Both the position numbers and the translations under genes were made by a program. From contig NC_066337.1 of the NCBI RefSeq assembly GCF_022539315.1, positions 6,230,861 to 6,294,860 on the forward strand: a stretch of DNA of 64,000 nucleotides, in the 5' to 3' direction. This document shows positions 9,311 to 21,517 of this stretch, in pieces (the first letter of the stretch is position 1; each line of letters starts with the position of its first letter). The notes under the pieces are model-generated. The model did not search any database. It was not told where the DNA came from and saw only the letters and a program-made list of their open reading frames with translations. The DNA comes from Serinus canaria. Lineage: Eukaryota > Chordata > Aves > Passeriformes > Fringillidae.

Positions 9311-12300
9311 GGATCTCCATACCCCCTCTTTTTTTTTTTTTTCCCCTTTCCCCTTTTTCAACTCCATTTCAGTCTTTTGTCCCTGCTGATAAATCTGCTG
9401 CTGATTCTCTCACGTTCTTACCCAAAGTTCCCAGCCCAGGCAGCTCCTGGCAGGGCACGGCAGCAGCAGCGGGGCACAAACCTCCTAAAAGATTTAGATT
9501 GCAAAAGATCAAAATTGTTTGCCCTCATGCCTCAGAATTTGTGGTTTTGGGGTGCCCAGAGCTGCCTGGGTGAGCAGGGTGGTGCTGCTGATGTTGGCAG
9601 GGAGCTGTGGGGTGGCTCTGAGTGCTGCCCTGAGCACCCTGTGCTGCAGCAGCCCTGACACCTGAACCACGGGAGATTTCCACACCAATTGCTCCTCACA
9701 CCCCTCACAGAATCCCAGCACGGACAGAAAAGCAGAGGGGGGAAATGCAAGGTCCCTTAAAGCTGATCTTGCTGCAGCCCCGCTCCCTGCTGGAGCTCTG
9801 TCAGTCCTGGGTGTGCTTTGGCCTTGAGAGGAACAGGGGATTTGTCTTTCCAAAGCAGCTCTGGAGCTGCTGGGGGATCAAACCAGCACTGGGAGAGAGA
9901 AGAAACAGTGGGAAGGATTCCACTGAGTGATGAATGGAAAAAGAGATTTGCTTTCACAAATAAACTGTAGGTTTGTTGAGAAATTAAATTGGACATTGAA
10001 AGGTGAAAGAAACAATGGGGAAGAAAAACCCCTAAATTCCATAAGAATTAAAAGTGAAAAGGGAGGGTTGTACATTGGAGGGGAATCTCTGGGATCAGGT
10101 GTTCTGGGGAGTCTGAACCTCTCAAGTCCCTCAGAAATGGGGAAAGAGAGAAGGGAAATGTGGCTGGAAATTGGGATAAAAAGGAGGCTGCATCCTCCAG
10201 AAATGGGAGAGACCCCAGGGGATGCCCCATGGCCTCTGCCTTGATTGGAATAAGCCAAAGGACTCCTCTGTCTCCTGTTTGGACACAAACCTCTGGTGTT
10301 TGTGGGTTCATTTCCTACCAGGCTGCCTGCCCTCCCTCTGCATCCCCTCCACCCAGGACATCCCTGGGGAAAGGGAAGGGACGTGCAGCACCCCGTGCTC
10401 CCCACAAGCAGCACACCAAGAAACTCAGAGCAAATCCATCAGCAGAGCAGGGGATGCTTCAGGAGGGGCTGGCACTGATTTCCTGAGTGCTCTCAGTGCT
10501 GGCTCTGACTGTAATACAAATCCTCTGCTGCCGAGCCCCTCTGAAGGGGAGAAGCTTGTTGTGATGAAAACGTGGCCGTTCCAGTGAGAAGTGTGGCTCT
10601 TCTGGGGGGAATGCTCGCAGGAAAATGCTTGGAACTGAATTTGGATAAATCCACGTTTTGCATTGCTCCTGCTTCCCAGTGACTGTGATTTGTTTGTTTG
10701 GCAGTGCTGCAATTATGCAGATATGGGATTAAATTAAAATTAAAATAATGCTGCATTTTAGAGGAAAAGAGATCTGAATAAATACAGCTTGGGGGGGGGG
10801 GAACCCTTATTTTTAGCAGAAATGCTTGTTTTTTTCCATAGCCCCTTAGGTGTGGAAAATCAAGATGTTTCTGACAGCAGTGATGTGAATGTAGGAGGCA
10901 GTGATTTTAATGTAAGAAGGAATAGTGAATTCTCTGTGTTTCTTTTTCTTGCAAGGAGGTGGTTGTAGGCTCTGTGCTGTGGCAGACGTCAGTGTGAGAC
11001 GTGCCAGGCTCCTGCTCAGCCTCTCCCTGGCCTGCCAGGATTCCTCCTGCCCCCTCCCCGGGCCATCCAGCCCGTCCCTGTGCTCTCCCCAGCCCCAGGG
11101 AGGGGCTTTGTCCCTTCCTCTGCAATAAAACCACGTTATCCCCTCCTAGAGCTGCTCCCACCCAGCTCCATCAGTGCAGGTGTGAGCTGCACTTCCATTA
11201 GAATAATGGGAAAGGGCCTGGCTGGGACTCAAGGGGCTCTTGCTGTTTGCTCCTAGCAGGCAGCTCATCCCCAGCAAGTTCAACATCTTTTGATCAGCTG
11301 CTGCTTTCCTCTCCTGTGGCTCTGAGCACAGCAGGGAACCCTTCTCCTGTGCAATTTGCTGCTGGCCTCCTTCTCTTCTGTGGGGAAAAAAACCAAAACA
11401 CACAAGCCCGAGCCCAGGAGTGATTGTTTGTAAGGCCTGAGGTTCTTGGCAGTGAGAGGTGGAGTTCAGCTCGGTGGGGACAGTTTGGGGGGGAGATATC
11501 ACAGTTCAGGCTCTCATTTTGGCAGTTCAGAGCTCCTCACACCCTCTGTGGCCTTGGGAGAAATCTTTTGTACCCAAACAAAGCCCAGGAAAAGATTTCT
11601 GTCCCTCTGAGGGCACCTCAGAGGTGCAGAGCCCTCAATCTGCTGCCCAGCCTGGCTCTGGGGGTCAGGGAACCACGGAATCTGTGAGTCCAGACAGCTC
11701 TTCCTGAGGCAAGGATTGGTGCTGCCCACAGCAGCGTGCTGGGAGGAGCAGAAAACCACCTTGGAGCTGAATTTCCCTTTAAAAAATAGCAGGTACAGGG
11801 ATCACCTCCAAATGGTCCAGGAAAAAATCCAGAGAGCACAACTGAGCTCCCCATCCTGGAGGGAATTTCTTCTGAATATAAATAAAGAAATAAATAATGC
11901 CCACCAGCCTTGCTGGGTAGCAAATGACTCCAGAAAGACTCCAAGTCCATCTGGAGCAATTAGAGAGAGGAGCATTAGGCCAGGTCAGCAATCAGGAGGT
12001 GCAGAAATTAGCTGCAGCAAGGGCTAAAAGGAGCCTTTGTTTGGGCTGCAAGGCCGTGGCTGCAGAAGGAAAAGGGAAATTTACAGAAACTCAGCCTGGG
12101 CAGAGCTGAGCCCTGGGGCATTTCTGGCCTGGCTCCTTGGCACTGCCCCTGCCCTCCAGCCCCAGCCTGCTCTCAGCAGGGCACAGCTGCCTTCCTATCA
12201 GCAGCAAGGTTTTACTGCTATTCTTTGGGCAAACCCCTAATATCTGCTCCAAGCAGAAAAAAAATCCTTACAAGGCATTCAGGGAATTAATTTCCTCGCC

Positions 12301-12684
12301 TTGGAAAAGGCTGCAGTTCACCAAGAGGTTTTGCTGAGGCTGCCCTGCCTTTATTTTGTTGAAGTCTTTGTTTTGTGAGGATTTCTCCCAGGATTTCTCC
12401 CAGGAGAGCTGAGCTGGGCTCTTTGCTGCCCAATGTGCTGCTCCTTTTGGCTGAGCAGGTCAGGTTCTGCTCCAGGGAATGCTGGAAAATGCCACAGACC
12501 CATGAGCCGACTCAGACATTAAAAAGTGGCAAGGAAAAAATCAACAATTGCTGTGAGAGAGAGAGACAAAACCAGAGAAAAGGTGGAATTGAGCTGAAAT
12601 CCCAGGAGCTTGGAAAATGCTGCTTGTGAGGTCATTTTGGGAGTCTGGAGCAGCTTGTGGGGTTCCTGCTGCATCTCCTTGGCC

Positions 12685-12737
12685 CCACAGAATCCCTGAT
12701 GCTGGAAAAGGCCTCCAAGTTCATATTTTCCAACCTT
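12685..12737 (-). mobile_element. CR1 3' tail fragment (reverse)
   Basis: CACAGAATCCCTGATGCTGG followed by AAAAGGCCTCCAAG and ending in CCAACC is the reverse complement of a CR1 3' terminus (GGTTGG...CCTTTTCCAGC...ATTCTGTG). Very short, 5' truncated copy. Confidence 0.65.
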
Positions 12738-13689
12738 TTTTTCCATCCCAGTCAGGACAGCAGGGAAGGGCTTGCCCAGCCCTGGGATTCACCTGGAAAA
12801 TCTGGGCCAGGGCCTGGCCTCCCTGGGTTTGCAGGCTGAGGGGGAAATCCAAATTGTGCCTGAAACACAAGCATGGATTGGGGAGGAACTGGGAATGTGG
12901 GAGGCTTGGGCAGCTGGAGGGCGAGTGTGGCTGCAGAAAGAGCCTTTGGCCAACGAGTTAGAGCTGCCAGTGAGCTGGTGCAGCCCCTGCAGCCCCTGGG
13001 ATGTCACCCCAGGCCTTGGGGCTTTAAATCCCCCTTCCAGCTCTGCCACCAGGCTGGGTGAAGCAGTGTCTCAGTCACTCTGCTCATGGAACATTTCCTT
13101 TTGTTTTTTTATTTTTGTAATTAAGAAGGAGGCAGAATTTACTGTGGTTTTCCCTGCTGTCTCTGAATCACAGGCCAGGCCCTCCTATTTCACTGCCTGT
13201 AATCTTCCCCAGCCACTCTGGCCTCAGCTTTGAAGTGATTTAGGGCTTGTTTATCACAAGGCAATCAGACATGCTCCTTCCCAGACACCCTGGATGCTGA
13301 ATGCTCCCTTGGCTGGGGGGCTCAGACACAAAGCAGAGCTAAGCAGGTTCCCAGGCACCACCTGAGCCCTGCCTGCCTGTCCTGCCCTCCCAGCAGCCCC
13401 AGGTGGGCATTTCAATGGAAACACGATGCAGGAATGTGACCTGGAGCATCCTCCCCCAGCTGGGAACATGCACAAACTCCACTGCTGCTGCAGGAAATTG
13501 CCAGCCCCGATAATTCAGGCATGAATCTGCATCCCCAAGGTTAATTTGGTGTGACTTTGGCTGGGGCTGCAGCCTCCAGGAGCTGAGCCCCTGCTGCTGG
13601 CCTGGCAGTGGGGCAGGGCAGGGACAGCTGGGCGGGCAGGGACACAAAGGCACCAGGGTTTCCTCCGGGGGTTGGGGAGGGTGGAAGTT

Positions 13690-14475
13690 TGACAGGAGTC
13701 TCACAGAGATGTGTGCTGGGCAGGAAGGTTTTTGAATGGAGAATCTTGGTGCTGTGGTCTGGTTGAGGGGCACAGGTTGGACTCCATGATCTCAGAGGTC
13801 TCTTCCAACCTCATCGTTCTGGGATTCTGTGATCTGATGAAGGAATAGAAATGGGAGCAAGTTTTGATAGAGAAGAAAAGAATTGCTGAGCCAGCCTGAG
13901 TGGGTAACCAAGGAGCAAAGGGTGTGTGAGTGAGAAGGGGTTTTATGGCTCAGAGCAAAGGACAAACCCACCCCAAACCAGAAGGTGTTTGTACCCAGCA
14001 CAAAGAGAGCACAGGCAAACGAGGCACAAAGGTGGCAAGGAGAAAAAAGGGCTCAGAATTTCCCAGTGCAAGAAAACTGAAAAACAACTTCTGGCTGAAA
14101 GTGTGATGGACTGACTGTGAGTGACTGGAGAGCAGTGCCATGGGTGTGGGAATGACAGGAGTTAGGAGAGGCTGGAGGTGACAGTGAAGAGACAGATTGG
14201 GTCTGCTGGGTGAAGATGCTCAGCAAAGAAAAGTACAGAATGCAATGGAACCTAAAGAAAAGTACAGAATGCACTGGAACCTAAACTCAGGGTGTCCAGG
14301 CCTGCCTGCAGCTGGAGCTGACAGCTGTGGGCACAGCTCTGTCACCCACCAGCCTGGGCTGCTGTGACATCCTGGATACAATAAACTGCATTTTGTAATA
14401 AACTGCATTTTGTAATAAATTACATTTTGTAATAAAGTGCATTTTGAAGAGCTGCCTGGAGTCCCACATCCCTCA
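13690..14475 (+). mobile_element. Solo LTR of an endogenous retrovirus, copy A (interrupted by a CR1 tail)
   Basis: About 690 bp of this segment is nearly identical (roughly 12 mismatches in the central 510 bp by eye) to 55428-56112. It begins TGACAGGAGTCTCACAGA and ends near GAGTCCCACATCCCTC. Close to its end are several AATAAA-type hexamers (TGTAATAAACTGCA repeated), as expected of a retroviral R region. No internal retroviral genes or second LTR flank it, so it is a solo LTR. The high similarity of the two copies suggests a young, probably passerine family; family name not assigned. Copy A carries an extra 90 bp (13745-13835) that is a CR1 end. Confidence 0.75.
13748..13836 (+). mobile_element. 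CR1 3' end nested in LTR copy A
   Basis: GGTTGGACTCCATGATCTC, then AGGTCTCTTCCAACCTCATC and GGGATTCTGTGAT, is a textbook CR1 3' end. It interrupts the LTR between GAATGGAG and GATGAAGG. The matching place in copy B (about 55476-55490) is continuous, which defines the insertion. Confidence 0.82.
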
Positions 14476-14734
14476 CTTCAGCTCTTACATCTGTGTTTCT
14501 GCTGCCAGCCCCCTTCAGAAGGTTCTGGGGCCCTTCCCCAGCTCAGTTCTGGGTCAAACCCTCCCATTTTCATCATTCCCCCAAGGTTCCCTGGCAGGGA
14601 ACGCAGCCCACGGCCCAGAGGGAGGCAGAGGCACGAGCTCAGCTCTTTAATGTCACAGGATTGTCACTGTTTCATGCCATGGCATGGTCTCATGCTGTGG
14701 ATTTGATCCAGGGTGGGCTCACCCCTCCCCGGAC

Positions 14735-14958
14735 TTGTCACACACCTGCTGTCACCCCAGACTCGTCACACACCTGCTGTCACCCCAGACTCGTCACACA
14801 CCTGCTGCCACCCCAGACTTGTCACACACCTGCTGCCACCCCAGACTCGTCACACACCTGCTGTCACCCCAGACTCGTCACACACCTGCTGTCACCCCAG
14901 ACTTGTCACACACCTGCTGTCACCCCAGACTTGTCACACACCTGCTGCCACCCCAGAG
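14735..14958. repeat. 28-bp minisatellite, 8 copies
   Basis: Eight direct copies of a C-rich unit (YGTCACACACCTGCTG plus YCACCCCAGACT). Variation is limited to C/T at two positions, so the array is homogeneous and probably recent or gene-converted. The + strand is nearly devoid of GG. All three frames stay open across it only because stops are absent from the unit. Confidence 0.95.
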
Positions 14959-16199
14959 CTGGCCCTGCTGTGAGCACAGCCCCCCGTGCCACGTCCCTCT
15001 GCAGGGCCCACAGCAGCTGCTCTGCCACCTTCGCTGGGGTTTTCCCAGCAACCCCAAAGGATGGTGCCAGCTCAAAGTCACTTTTGTGTTTGACAGGAGC
15101 AGTCCCAGGGGGAGGGAGGTGCTCAGAGGGGATGTACATGTTTGTTTAGCCTGGCACTGACTGCCCATTTCTCCACACAGACGAGCTCCCTGCTCATAAC
15201 CTGTCTTGTTCAATCAGATTTGCAGCTCCCGGCTTCCCCTCGAAGCTTTGTACATTTTCCAGCTGGTGATTTGACAGAGCTCTCTGAACTCACACTCAGG
15301 AGCTGCTCAGAGACTCTCTGTGTTGCTGTTAGCACTTGGAGACGAGATTGCATTTCTGGCTGATGTCAGTTTGGGCTTCTCTTGCTTTTTTTCACACGGC
15401 CTGAATAAAAACCAACCAGCTCTGTGGCTGCCCTGCTCAGTCAATGTTAACGATGGCTCTCAGCAAGCATTTGCTGCAGGGACAAGGGCTGAGGTCATGA
15501 CCTGCTGTTCTGCCAGGTGAGCTTTGCAGCCCTGCCCATCTGCCCTGCACACAGCTCAGGAGGATTTGTGGAACAGCTGGATACAGACAGGAAGCAGACA
15601 GCCATGAGGACCCCTGAATTCTGCTGCTTTGTTTTTCCCCGTGTGCAGCATTAAAACCCCACAACACCAGCCATGGAAGGAGGATCTGGGTGGTGCCTGC
15701 TGCTCTGTCCTGCTGTCCTGAGCTCAGGGGCAGAGCCTGATGGGGCAGGCTGTGGTCAGGAACTGGCCACCCTTCACATCCTTAAAAATTCATATCCATA
15801 AGAATTCATATCCTAAAAGTTCATATCCTTACAAATTCCCCATCCCAAGGCTCCCAGGCTTCTGGGGCAGGAGCTGAGGGTGGCACTGCCCCAGAGGGCT
15901 CAGGCCTGCCCTGGCAGCAGGGAACTCTCTGGGATGGGGTGTGGGGTGAGGGAGAGGAGGGGATGAAGGCTCCTGTTCCTCCAGTCAGCATCCCTCTGCC
16001 CGAGGCAGCAGACACAGAGGAGTGTGTCCCCTCCCAGCCAGGAGCTCTGGGGGCTGATTTCCCTGCTCTGTTCCACTGAGGATCCTGCCCAGAGCAGGGG
16101 TAGCAGCTGAGCCCATCCCCCTGCAGAGCCCATTTTCCCCAGCTCCCCCTGCACTCGGTGCCTGTTCTGCTGCTGTGCCACCCCTCGTGCCCCTGCCAT

Positions 16200-16325
16200 G
16201 TGCCACCACCTCCCTGGCAGGCAGGGGCTGGGGTAAAACCACCAAAAATTGTTTTTCTCCGTGTGCCACCACCTCCCTGGCAGGCAGGGGCTGGGATAAA
16301 ACCAGGAGAATTGCTTTTCACAGGG
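16200..16325. repeat. 63-bp tandem duplication
   Basis: GTGCCACCACCTCCCTGGCA and the following GGCAGGGGCTGGG occur at 16200 and again at 16263. The remainder of each unit (TAAAACCA... TTGCTTTTC) is similar. Two copies only, no coding potential. Confidence 0.85.
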
Positions 16326-16579
16326 CAAGGACAAAGCTGGGCTGTCCCCTCCCTTCCCCGAGGCTGGCAGCAGTGCTGCAGCTGGGCCGGGGGTGCAGTG
16401 CCCCTGGCAGGCTCATCAGGGCTGATTGCGTGCCAGGGAGGATGGCAGCAGGGAGGCAGAGCTGCTCTGGGTAAATGTGCTCACTCACTCTCATCAGCCC
16501 TCTCCTCCTTCCCGGGCCCAGCATGGCAGCTCGGGGAGGCACGATGTTTTCCTCTCCTTTAAAAGGGTTTTGCTTCGCT

Positions 16580-16810
16580 TCTAAAGTCTCTTTAAAGGCA
16601 TTTCTGGGCCTGATAATTATTCATGACGCCGTAATTATGTTTAGTCCACTGTGATCGCTCTTTCTTTGGTGAAGAAAGTTGTTATTTGTGAGTCAAAAGC
16701 TCTTTATGAAGCAGACAGGCTGGTATGTCAGAAGGACTTGGGGGAGCAGTTGGAGTTATTAAAAGAAGCTTTGATTAAAGACAGGGAGTTAATTTAACAA
16801 GAGTAACTGG
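16580..16810. promoter_or_regulatory. AT-rich candidate enhancer-like element
   Basis: Repeat-free island with two TAATTA homeodomain cores (16614-16619, 16632-16637), a TGAGTCA AP-1 site at 16689-16695 and a CTTTGAT TCF/LEF-type core near 16770, between GC-rich flanks. The motif density is what prompted the call; conservation and activity are untested. Confidence 0.35.
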
Positions 16811-19800
16811 TTTTCTCTTTTTTTTTTTTCCTTGGGTGTGCAGAACAAAGCACACCCAGGGATGTGTCAGGGCTCACCTGGAGCAGCAGGACTCACTCAG
16901 AAGCCCCAGGAGATGGGCAGATCCTTCCTTTTATCTCTTTTGGGTGCTGTGAATGCCTTTTGTCCACAGGCTTAGAAATGAAATTTGGCTGTGAGGGTGA
17001 ACCTCAGAGCAGCTGCCTTTGATCCTGCCAGGCTCAGGCCAGACTGGCTGAAAACAGCCTGGTGTGTCCTGTTTGAGCTGAAAATATCATTTATTCTGCT
17101 GTGTTTGGGAGGGGAAGGGGCTTGGAGCTCCTCATTTTCCCTCTGTCACGGTGGCACTGAGGTGAATCATCCAGCAGGGAGAATTCAGCCTCATCTGAAC
17201 CCAGCAGTTCTGGAGATTCTGGTTCCTGCATCAACTGAGGGCTTCGGGGCAGGGATTATTCTGTGCTGGCTCAAAACTGAATAAACCTCTGGGTCTGAAA
17301 TGCCATTAACCTGAAATTTTAGCTTGTTAGTTCTTGGAGATGGACAGCTTTCTTTCCCAGCAGTGGGAAGGATTCCCTTTGTATTATTTTTTCTTCTTCT
17401 TTTATATAAAGAAAATAATCTTTATTTTTAAAGTGCTGATTAAGCCTGGCTGAGGCTCCACCTGCACAAACACCAAACCTGAGTGTGCAGCTTGAGAAAA
17501 CAGTGCAACAAAAATTGAAATATTCCAAAAGAAAATAATTAAGTCCTCCAGCATGAATCCATCTGGGCACCTCTGCCTTCCTCCCCTCCCTCCTCCATCC
17601 TCCCCAGCCCTCTCCTGTTGGGAGAGGAGAGACATTTCAGGCCATTTCCCCTCTGTCTGTGCCCTCCTGCATCTCTCCTTTCTCCTGCCTGACTCTCATG
17701 GCTGCAGGCAAGGCAAACACCAGAACTCTCAAGGATGGACTGGGGAAAGGGAGGAAAAAGGAAAGTCAGAGAAGCAAGTCAGAGAAGGCCAATCCCACGT
17801 GGGGGCAGCTGCTGCTCTGTGTGTTTGAGCTGGGCAGCAGAACCAGGGCTCCCTGGAGCCTGAGCCCTCAGAGCCCAGAGAAAAGCAGAACAAAACAGCC
17901 AGATCAACATCAGGGTGGCTTGTGCAAGTCTCTATTTAATGACAGTGCTGCATGAAGACATTGGTTGGTGTCACATGTACCTGTGATGGGCATTTTTACA
18001 TTCCTGACTCCCAGGGGAGCCGTGGTTGCACTGGAGATTTTCACCACAAGAGGTAGTGGCTTTATTTTTCCTGTTTTCCTTTTTTTTATGTTTTATTTCA
18101 GCAGGATTGGATAAGCTGGTTGGACCTACTGGAGTTCATTTACTCTTCAGCCAGGAAGATAAACAGTTCTGTGGAGTGGGAGCAAGCAGGCAAGCAGCAA
18201 ATACAGTGCAGGCAGAATTCACTGGCTTTTAATTCAAACCTGTTTGGGGGTGCAGAGATCCCCACCCGGGGCTTCAGCAAGCTGGGAATCACAGGGAGGG
18301 AAAGCAGGACCAGGAAGACTCAATAAGCTGAACAAAAGCTTCAGTTATAAATAATGAATCCCAAAAGAGGGGCTAGAGCAAGGCTCTGAAGGTCTGGAGG
18401 AACAAAGAAATGAAATCTTCTCGCCAAGGTGTTTGTGAAAACCAGCTCAGTGCCCTTCCCACCAGCAGAGGTCCTTGGGGGAGCAGGGGTTGATCTTTCC
18501 CAGGGTGGGAGGAACAGAGAGCTCTGGCTTTGGCAGGCTCAGAGCTGTGGGAGAGGCTCCTGAGTCCCTTGGGGTGGGCTCTGAGGAGCCCCCACAAGCA
18601 GCTCCCACCGCTCTCCTCGTGCCAGCACACCCTGCCCGTGCTCCTGGCACTGCCTCACTCCTTGGAAAGCCAGGGTGAGGATGACTTTGGTGCTGTCTCC
18701 AGAAGGGGAAGGCTCAGTCCCAGGTTTCAAAGTGCTTTGTTGGCTGTCTGGAAGTGCAGGAGTTTGATGGGGAAGGAAAAGCTGCTGCAGAGATGGGCAG
18801 AGCTGGCACTACCACCTTCCCAAGGGCACTGGGGACACTGACATTCCCACAGTTCCTCCTGGAGTGTTGGGAAGGAGCAGCCTAGAGTGTCCTGGGGATG
18901 AAGGCTGGGCTGCAGGTGATTCCTCACAGCCAACACTGCAGCTCTGGGAACACACCTGGGCTTTGCTCCACGTGAAGGACACTGCCTTTTCCTGCAGCTT
19001 CCATCCCTCCATGGCATTGTGGAAGAGTTTTTCAGGTAGTGGTTCAGGTGGGTTCTGCTTCTAGATTCAGAAAAAAATCCGGGAGTGAGGTACACAGCAC
19101 TGGAGACGAGGATTTGCCTTGGGTTAAAACTGGACACAAAGTAAAATTATGGCCAAAGTGAAGATATAATCCACATTCTCCTGAGGGATATTATTATTCC
19201 ACTTATCCTGAGGGCTCACACCAGCCTTTAGTACAGGGCAAACATCACCTATGGCAACTTCCAAATGCTTTAGAGCTTTTTTGTCTCTATATCTCATCTT
19301 TGCTATTTTTGTTCAGCTCCTCACCTGTTCATTCCCCAAGTCAAACAGATCTTTCTGCTTGTAAGTACATTAAAAGATGGACCAGTAGCCTGTTGCTATT
19401 TTTCTTCCCCAAAACCTCCTGCCTGTGCACCATTCTGTGGATATTGGGGTACAAGTCTGAGTTGGTTCCCATCACTGAGTGAATTTGTTTGGTTAAAACT
19501 GAGGGAAAGAAAGAGCAGCTCATGTGTGCCTGAGATCCCTGGAGCTGGAGTTCCCAGATTTGCAGTTTTTAGCTCTGAAGAGCCAGGTTCAAACCTTACA
19601 CAAGGCTGTGGGCTGAAAATCAAAGCCCTGGATTCCAGCCCGATCCAGGAATGCCAGGTTTGGAACAGAAACCTGGGGATTAATGTGGGACTGCTGCTTC
19701 CCTTTCAGAAACCAGTGAGATTATGGGCTAGAGCTGCTTGGTGTAATCTCCTCCTGAATCAGAGCTGAAACACATCCTGCCAGCATGGGAGAGGGCTCTG

Positions 19801-20039
19801 CTAACAACACAGGAAATCCGGGGAATTAAAGGAAACCTTGGCACATCTTCACCTCATCTGAAGCAGAAACTGAGTGAATATTCCACAAACTGCATAGAGA
19901 AAAAAAGGGATTCTATTGCTCTCCCAATTGTGGTTTTACTCCTTTAGAAAACAGCAGGAAACTGCACCCTGGGAGTCTGCCCCTGTTTATGGCTATTGCA
20001 ACCCTCTGCTGCTCCACATCCTGCAGGAATTTCTAGCCA

Positions 20040-21323
20040 GACCTATTTCCACCTTGTTTTATTCACCTTGCTGTGTTTTATTTACAGAGATATTGCAAAA
20101 TATCATGTGGACTGAGTACAAAGAGCACGTAGAGCGTGGGTTTGGCAGTGCCAGATTCAGCGTGGTGAGATGATGCTCTTGTGGGGTTTCCATTCCTAGA
20201 ATCCATGGAAAAGTAGATAGCAGAGAGTAAGGGATGCTGGAAACATCCAGACCTTCCCAGAGTCCAGCTTGGACACAGGAGCTGGTCCAGGTAGGAGCTT
20301 TCCTGGGTTTTTATTCTGGCTTTTTCCAAAATGCACAGTTTTATCTCCTTGACTGTTGATTTAAATTAGGCACAATGTTATTCTGCACTCTCTGGGGAGA
20401 GACAGAGGCAAATCAGACCCGAGGTGCTCCTTGGGGCCCCTGATTCAGGTGAGAAGCAGCAGCCCTGGCCTGGCTGGCATGCTCAGGGCGCTCCCCTGGC
20501 ACAGTGTCCTCGTGTCTGTACATTCACCACGCTGCCACCCCTCCCCTGCTGTCACCTGGGCAGAGCTTGGAGATGAGTTGCTGGTGGGCAGAAATCACTG
20601 ATGGGAGGTGAGGGGGTCCCATTGGATGTACACCATGTAAGACAAGGTTCCACTCCTTAAGTTTCTCTCTCTCCATCTCCTTTTTTATTTTTTTGGCTCG
20701 GGGCTCCAAAATCCATCCTATTCATTCCTATTTACACCGATGGTTTGATGTGATGCCCCCTTCTCCCTTCCACCCATGGCTCACAGGCTCACTCTGCTGC
20801 AGGGTCTGTAGGTGGCAGAACCTTCTCGACCCGCCTGGGGACCTCTGAAAGTTCTTGGGTTGGTTTTGATGGAATTTCTGAAGGCTTCAGCAGTCAAACA
20901 CCGGGTGAGTCAGCTCGCGGTGAAGGCAAAGCTATTGCACGGAGCTTGCAGAGGCCCTGGCTGGCTCCTGCTGCCCAGGGGAAGGATGGCCTTGTCTTTG
21001 GTGAGAGTTGTGCCCAGCGCTACCTCCTGCTGGCCCCGTGGCCACCCTGTGTCCAGCGCGCTCCAGGCCGGGTGGCCACGGGCGAGAACCGAGCGAGAGC
21101 GCCTCGGCTCTGGCACTTCCACTTCCAACACAGTGTGAGGGTGGCTCTGAAAAGCGCCCCTGGGGCCGGTCCAGAGGTCACCCAGCGGGGTGAGAGACCC
21201 TCCCACCTCGTTCCACCCCCACGAGGCGCCCGGCTCAAGAGCTGCAGCCCCCTCCCCGGCATGGATGGCATCGCTTCCTCTTCCCCCTCCGTTCCTAAAA
21301 AAATGCGGGCGCTGTTTGTGGCT
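20040..21323 (-). other. DRD2: Probable DRD2 3' UTR
   Basis: Sequence following the DRD2 stop codon down to the paired AATAAA signals. No competing coding frame or repeat is visible. The extent depends on which polyadenylation site is used. Confidence 0.45.
20058..20082 (-). terminator. Paired candidate polyadenylation signals of DRD2
   Basis: On the - strand two AATAAA hexamers (20077-20082 and 20058-20063) lie about 1.25 kb after the DRD2 stop codon. That gives a 3' UTR of about the length I recall for mammalian DRD2. A closer AATAAA at 20684-20689, inside an A-rich tract, is an alternative giving a 640-nt 3' UTR. Confidence 0.45.
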
Positions 21324-21517
21324 TTAGCAGTGGAGGATCTTCATGAAAGCCTTGCGGAACTCGATGTTGAAGGTGGTGTAGATAATCGGGTTGACAGCGC
21401 TGTTGACGTAGCCGAGCCACGTGAAGGCGCTGTACATGGCCGGCGGGATGTTGCAGTCGCAGTGCATGTTCAGGATGTGAGTGATGAAGAAGGGGAGCCA
21501 GCAGATGATGAAAACAC
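21324..21517 (-). CDS. DRD2: DRD2 last exon (TM6, TM7, C-terminus)
   Basis: Acceptor TCCCCCCCAG; TAA stop at 21326-21324. Residues 380-443: [17 protein letters not shown]3 with CDC, NPIIY and the short C-terminus KAFMKILHC. The ending and length agree with vertebrate DRD2. Confidence 0.98.

Larger units (their letters stand above)
8140..20050. other. Convergent intergenic region ANKK1-DRD2
   Basis: No open frame here shows recognisable domains or splice structure. Separate entries give the repeats inside it: CR1 tail at 12.7 kb, LTR at 13.7-14.5 kb, 28-bp array at 14.7-15.0 kb and a 63-bp duplication at 16.2 kb. Two AT-rich islands at 9.0-9.3 and 16.6-16.8 kb may be regulatory. The rest (8.1-9.0, 9.3-12.7, 15.0-16.2, 16.8-20.0 kb) looks like ordinary avian single-copy sequence in which I see nothing specific. 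Confidence 0.7.

Noticed and set aside
20684..20689. AATAAA (- strand) as the main DRD2 polyadenylation site
   Set aside because: Lies in an A-rich tract that gives the hexamer by chance easily; kept only as an alternative to the paired signals near 20.06-20.08 kb.
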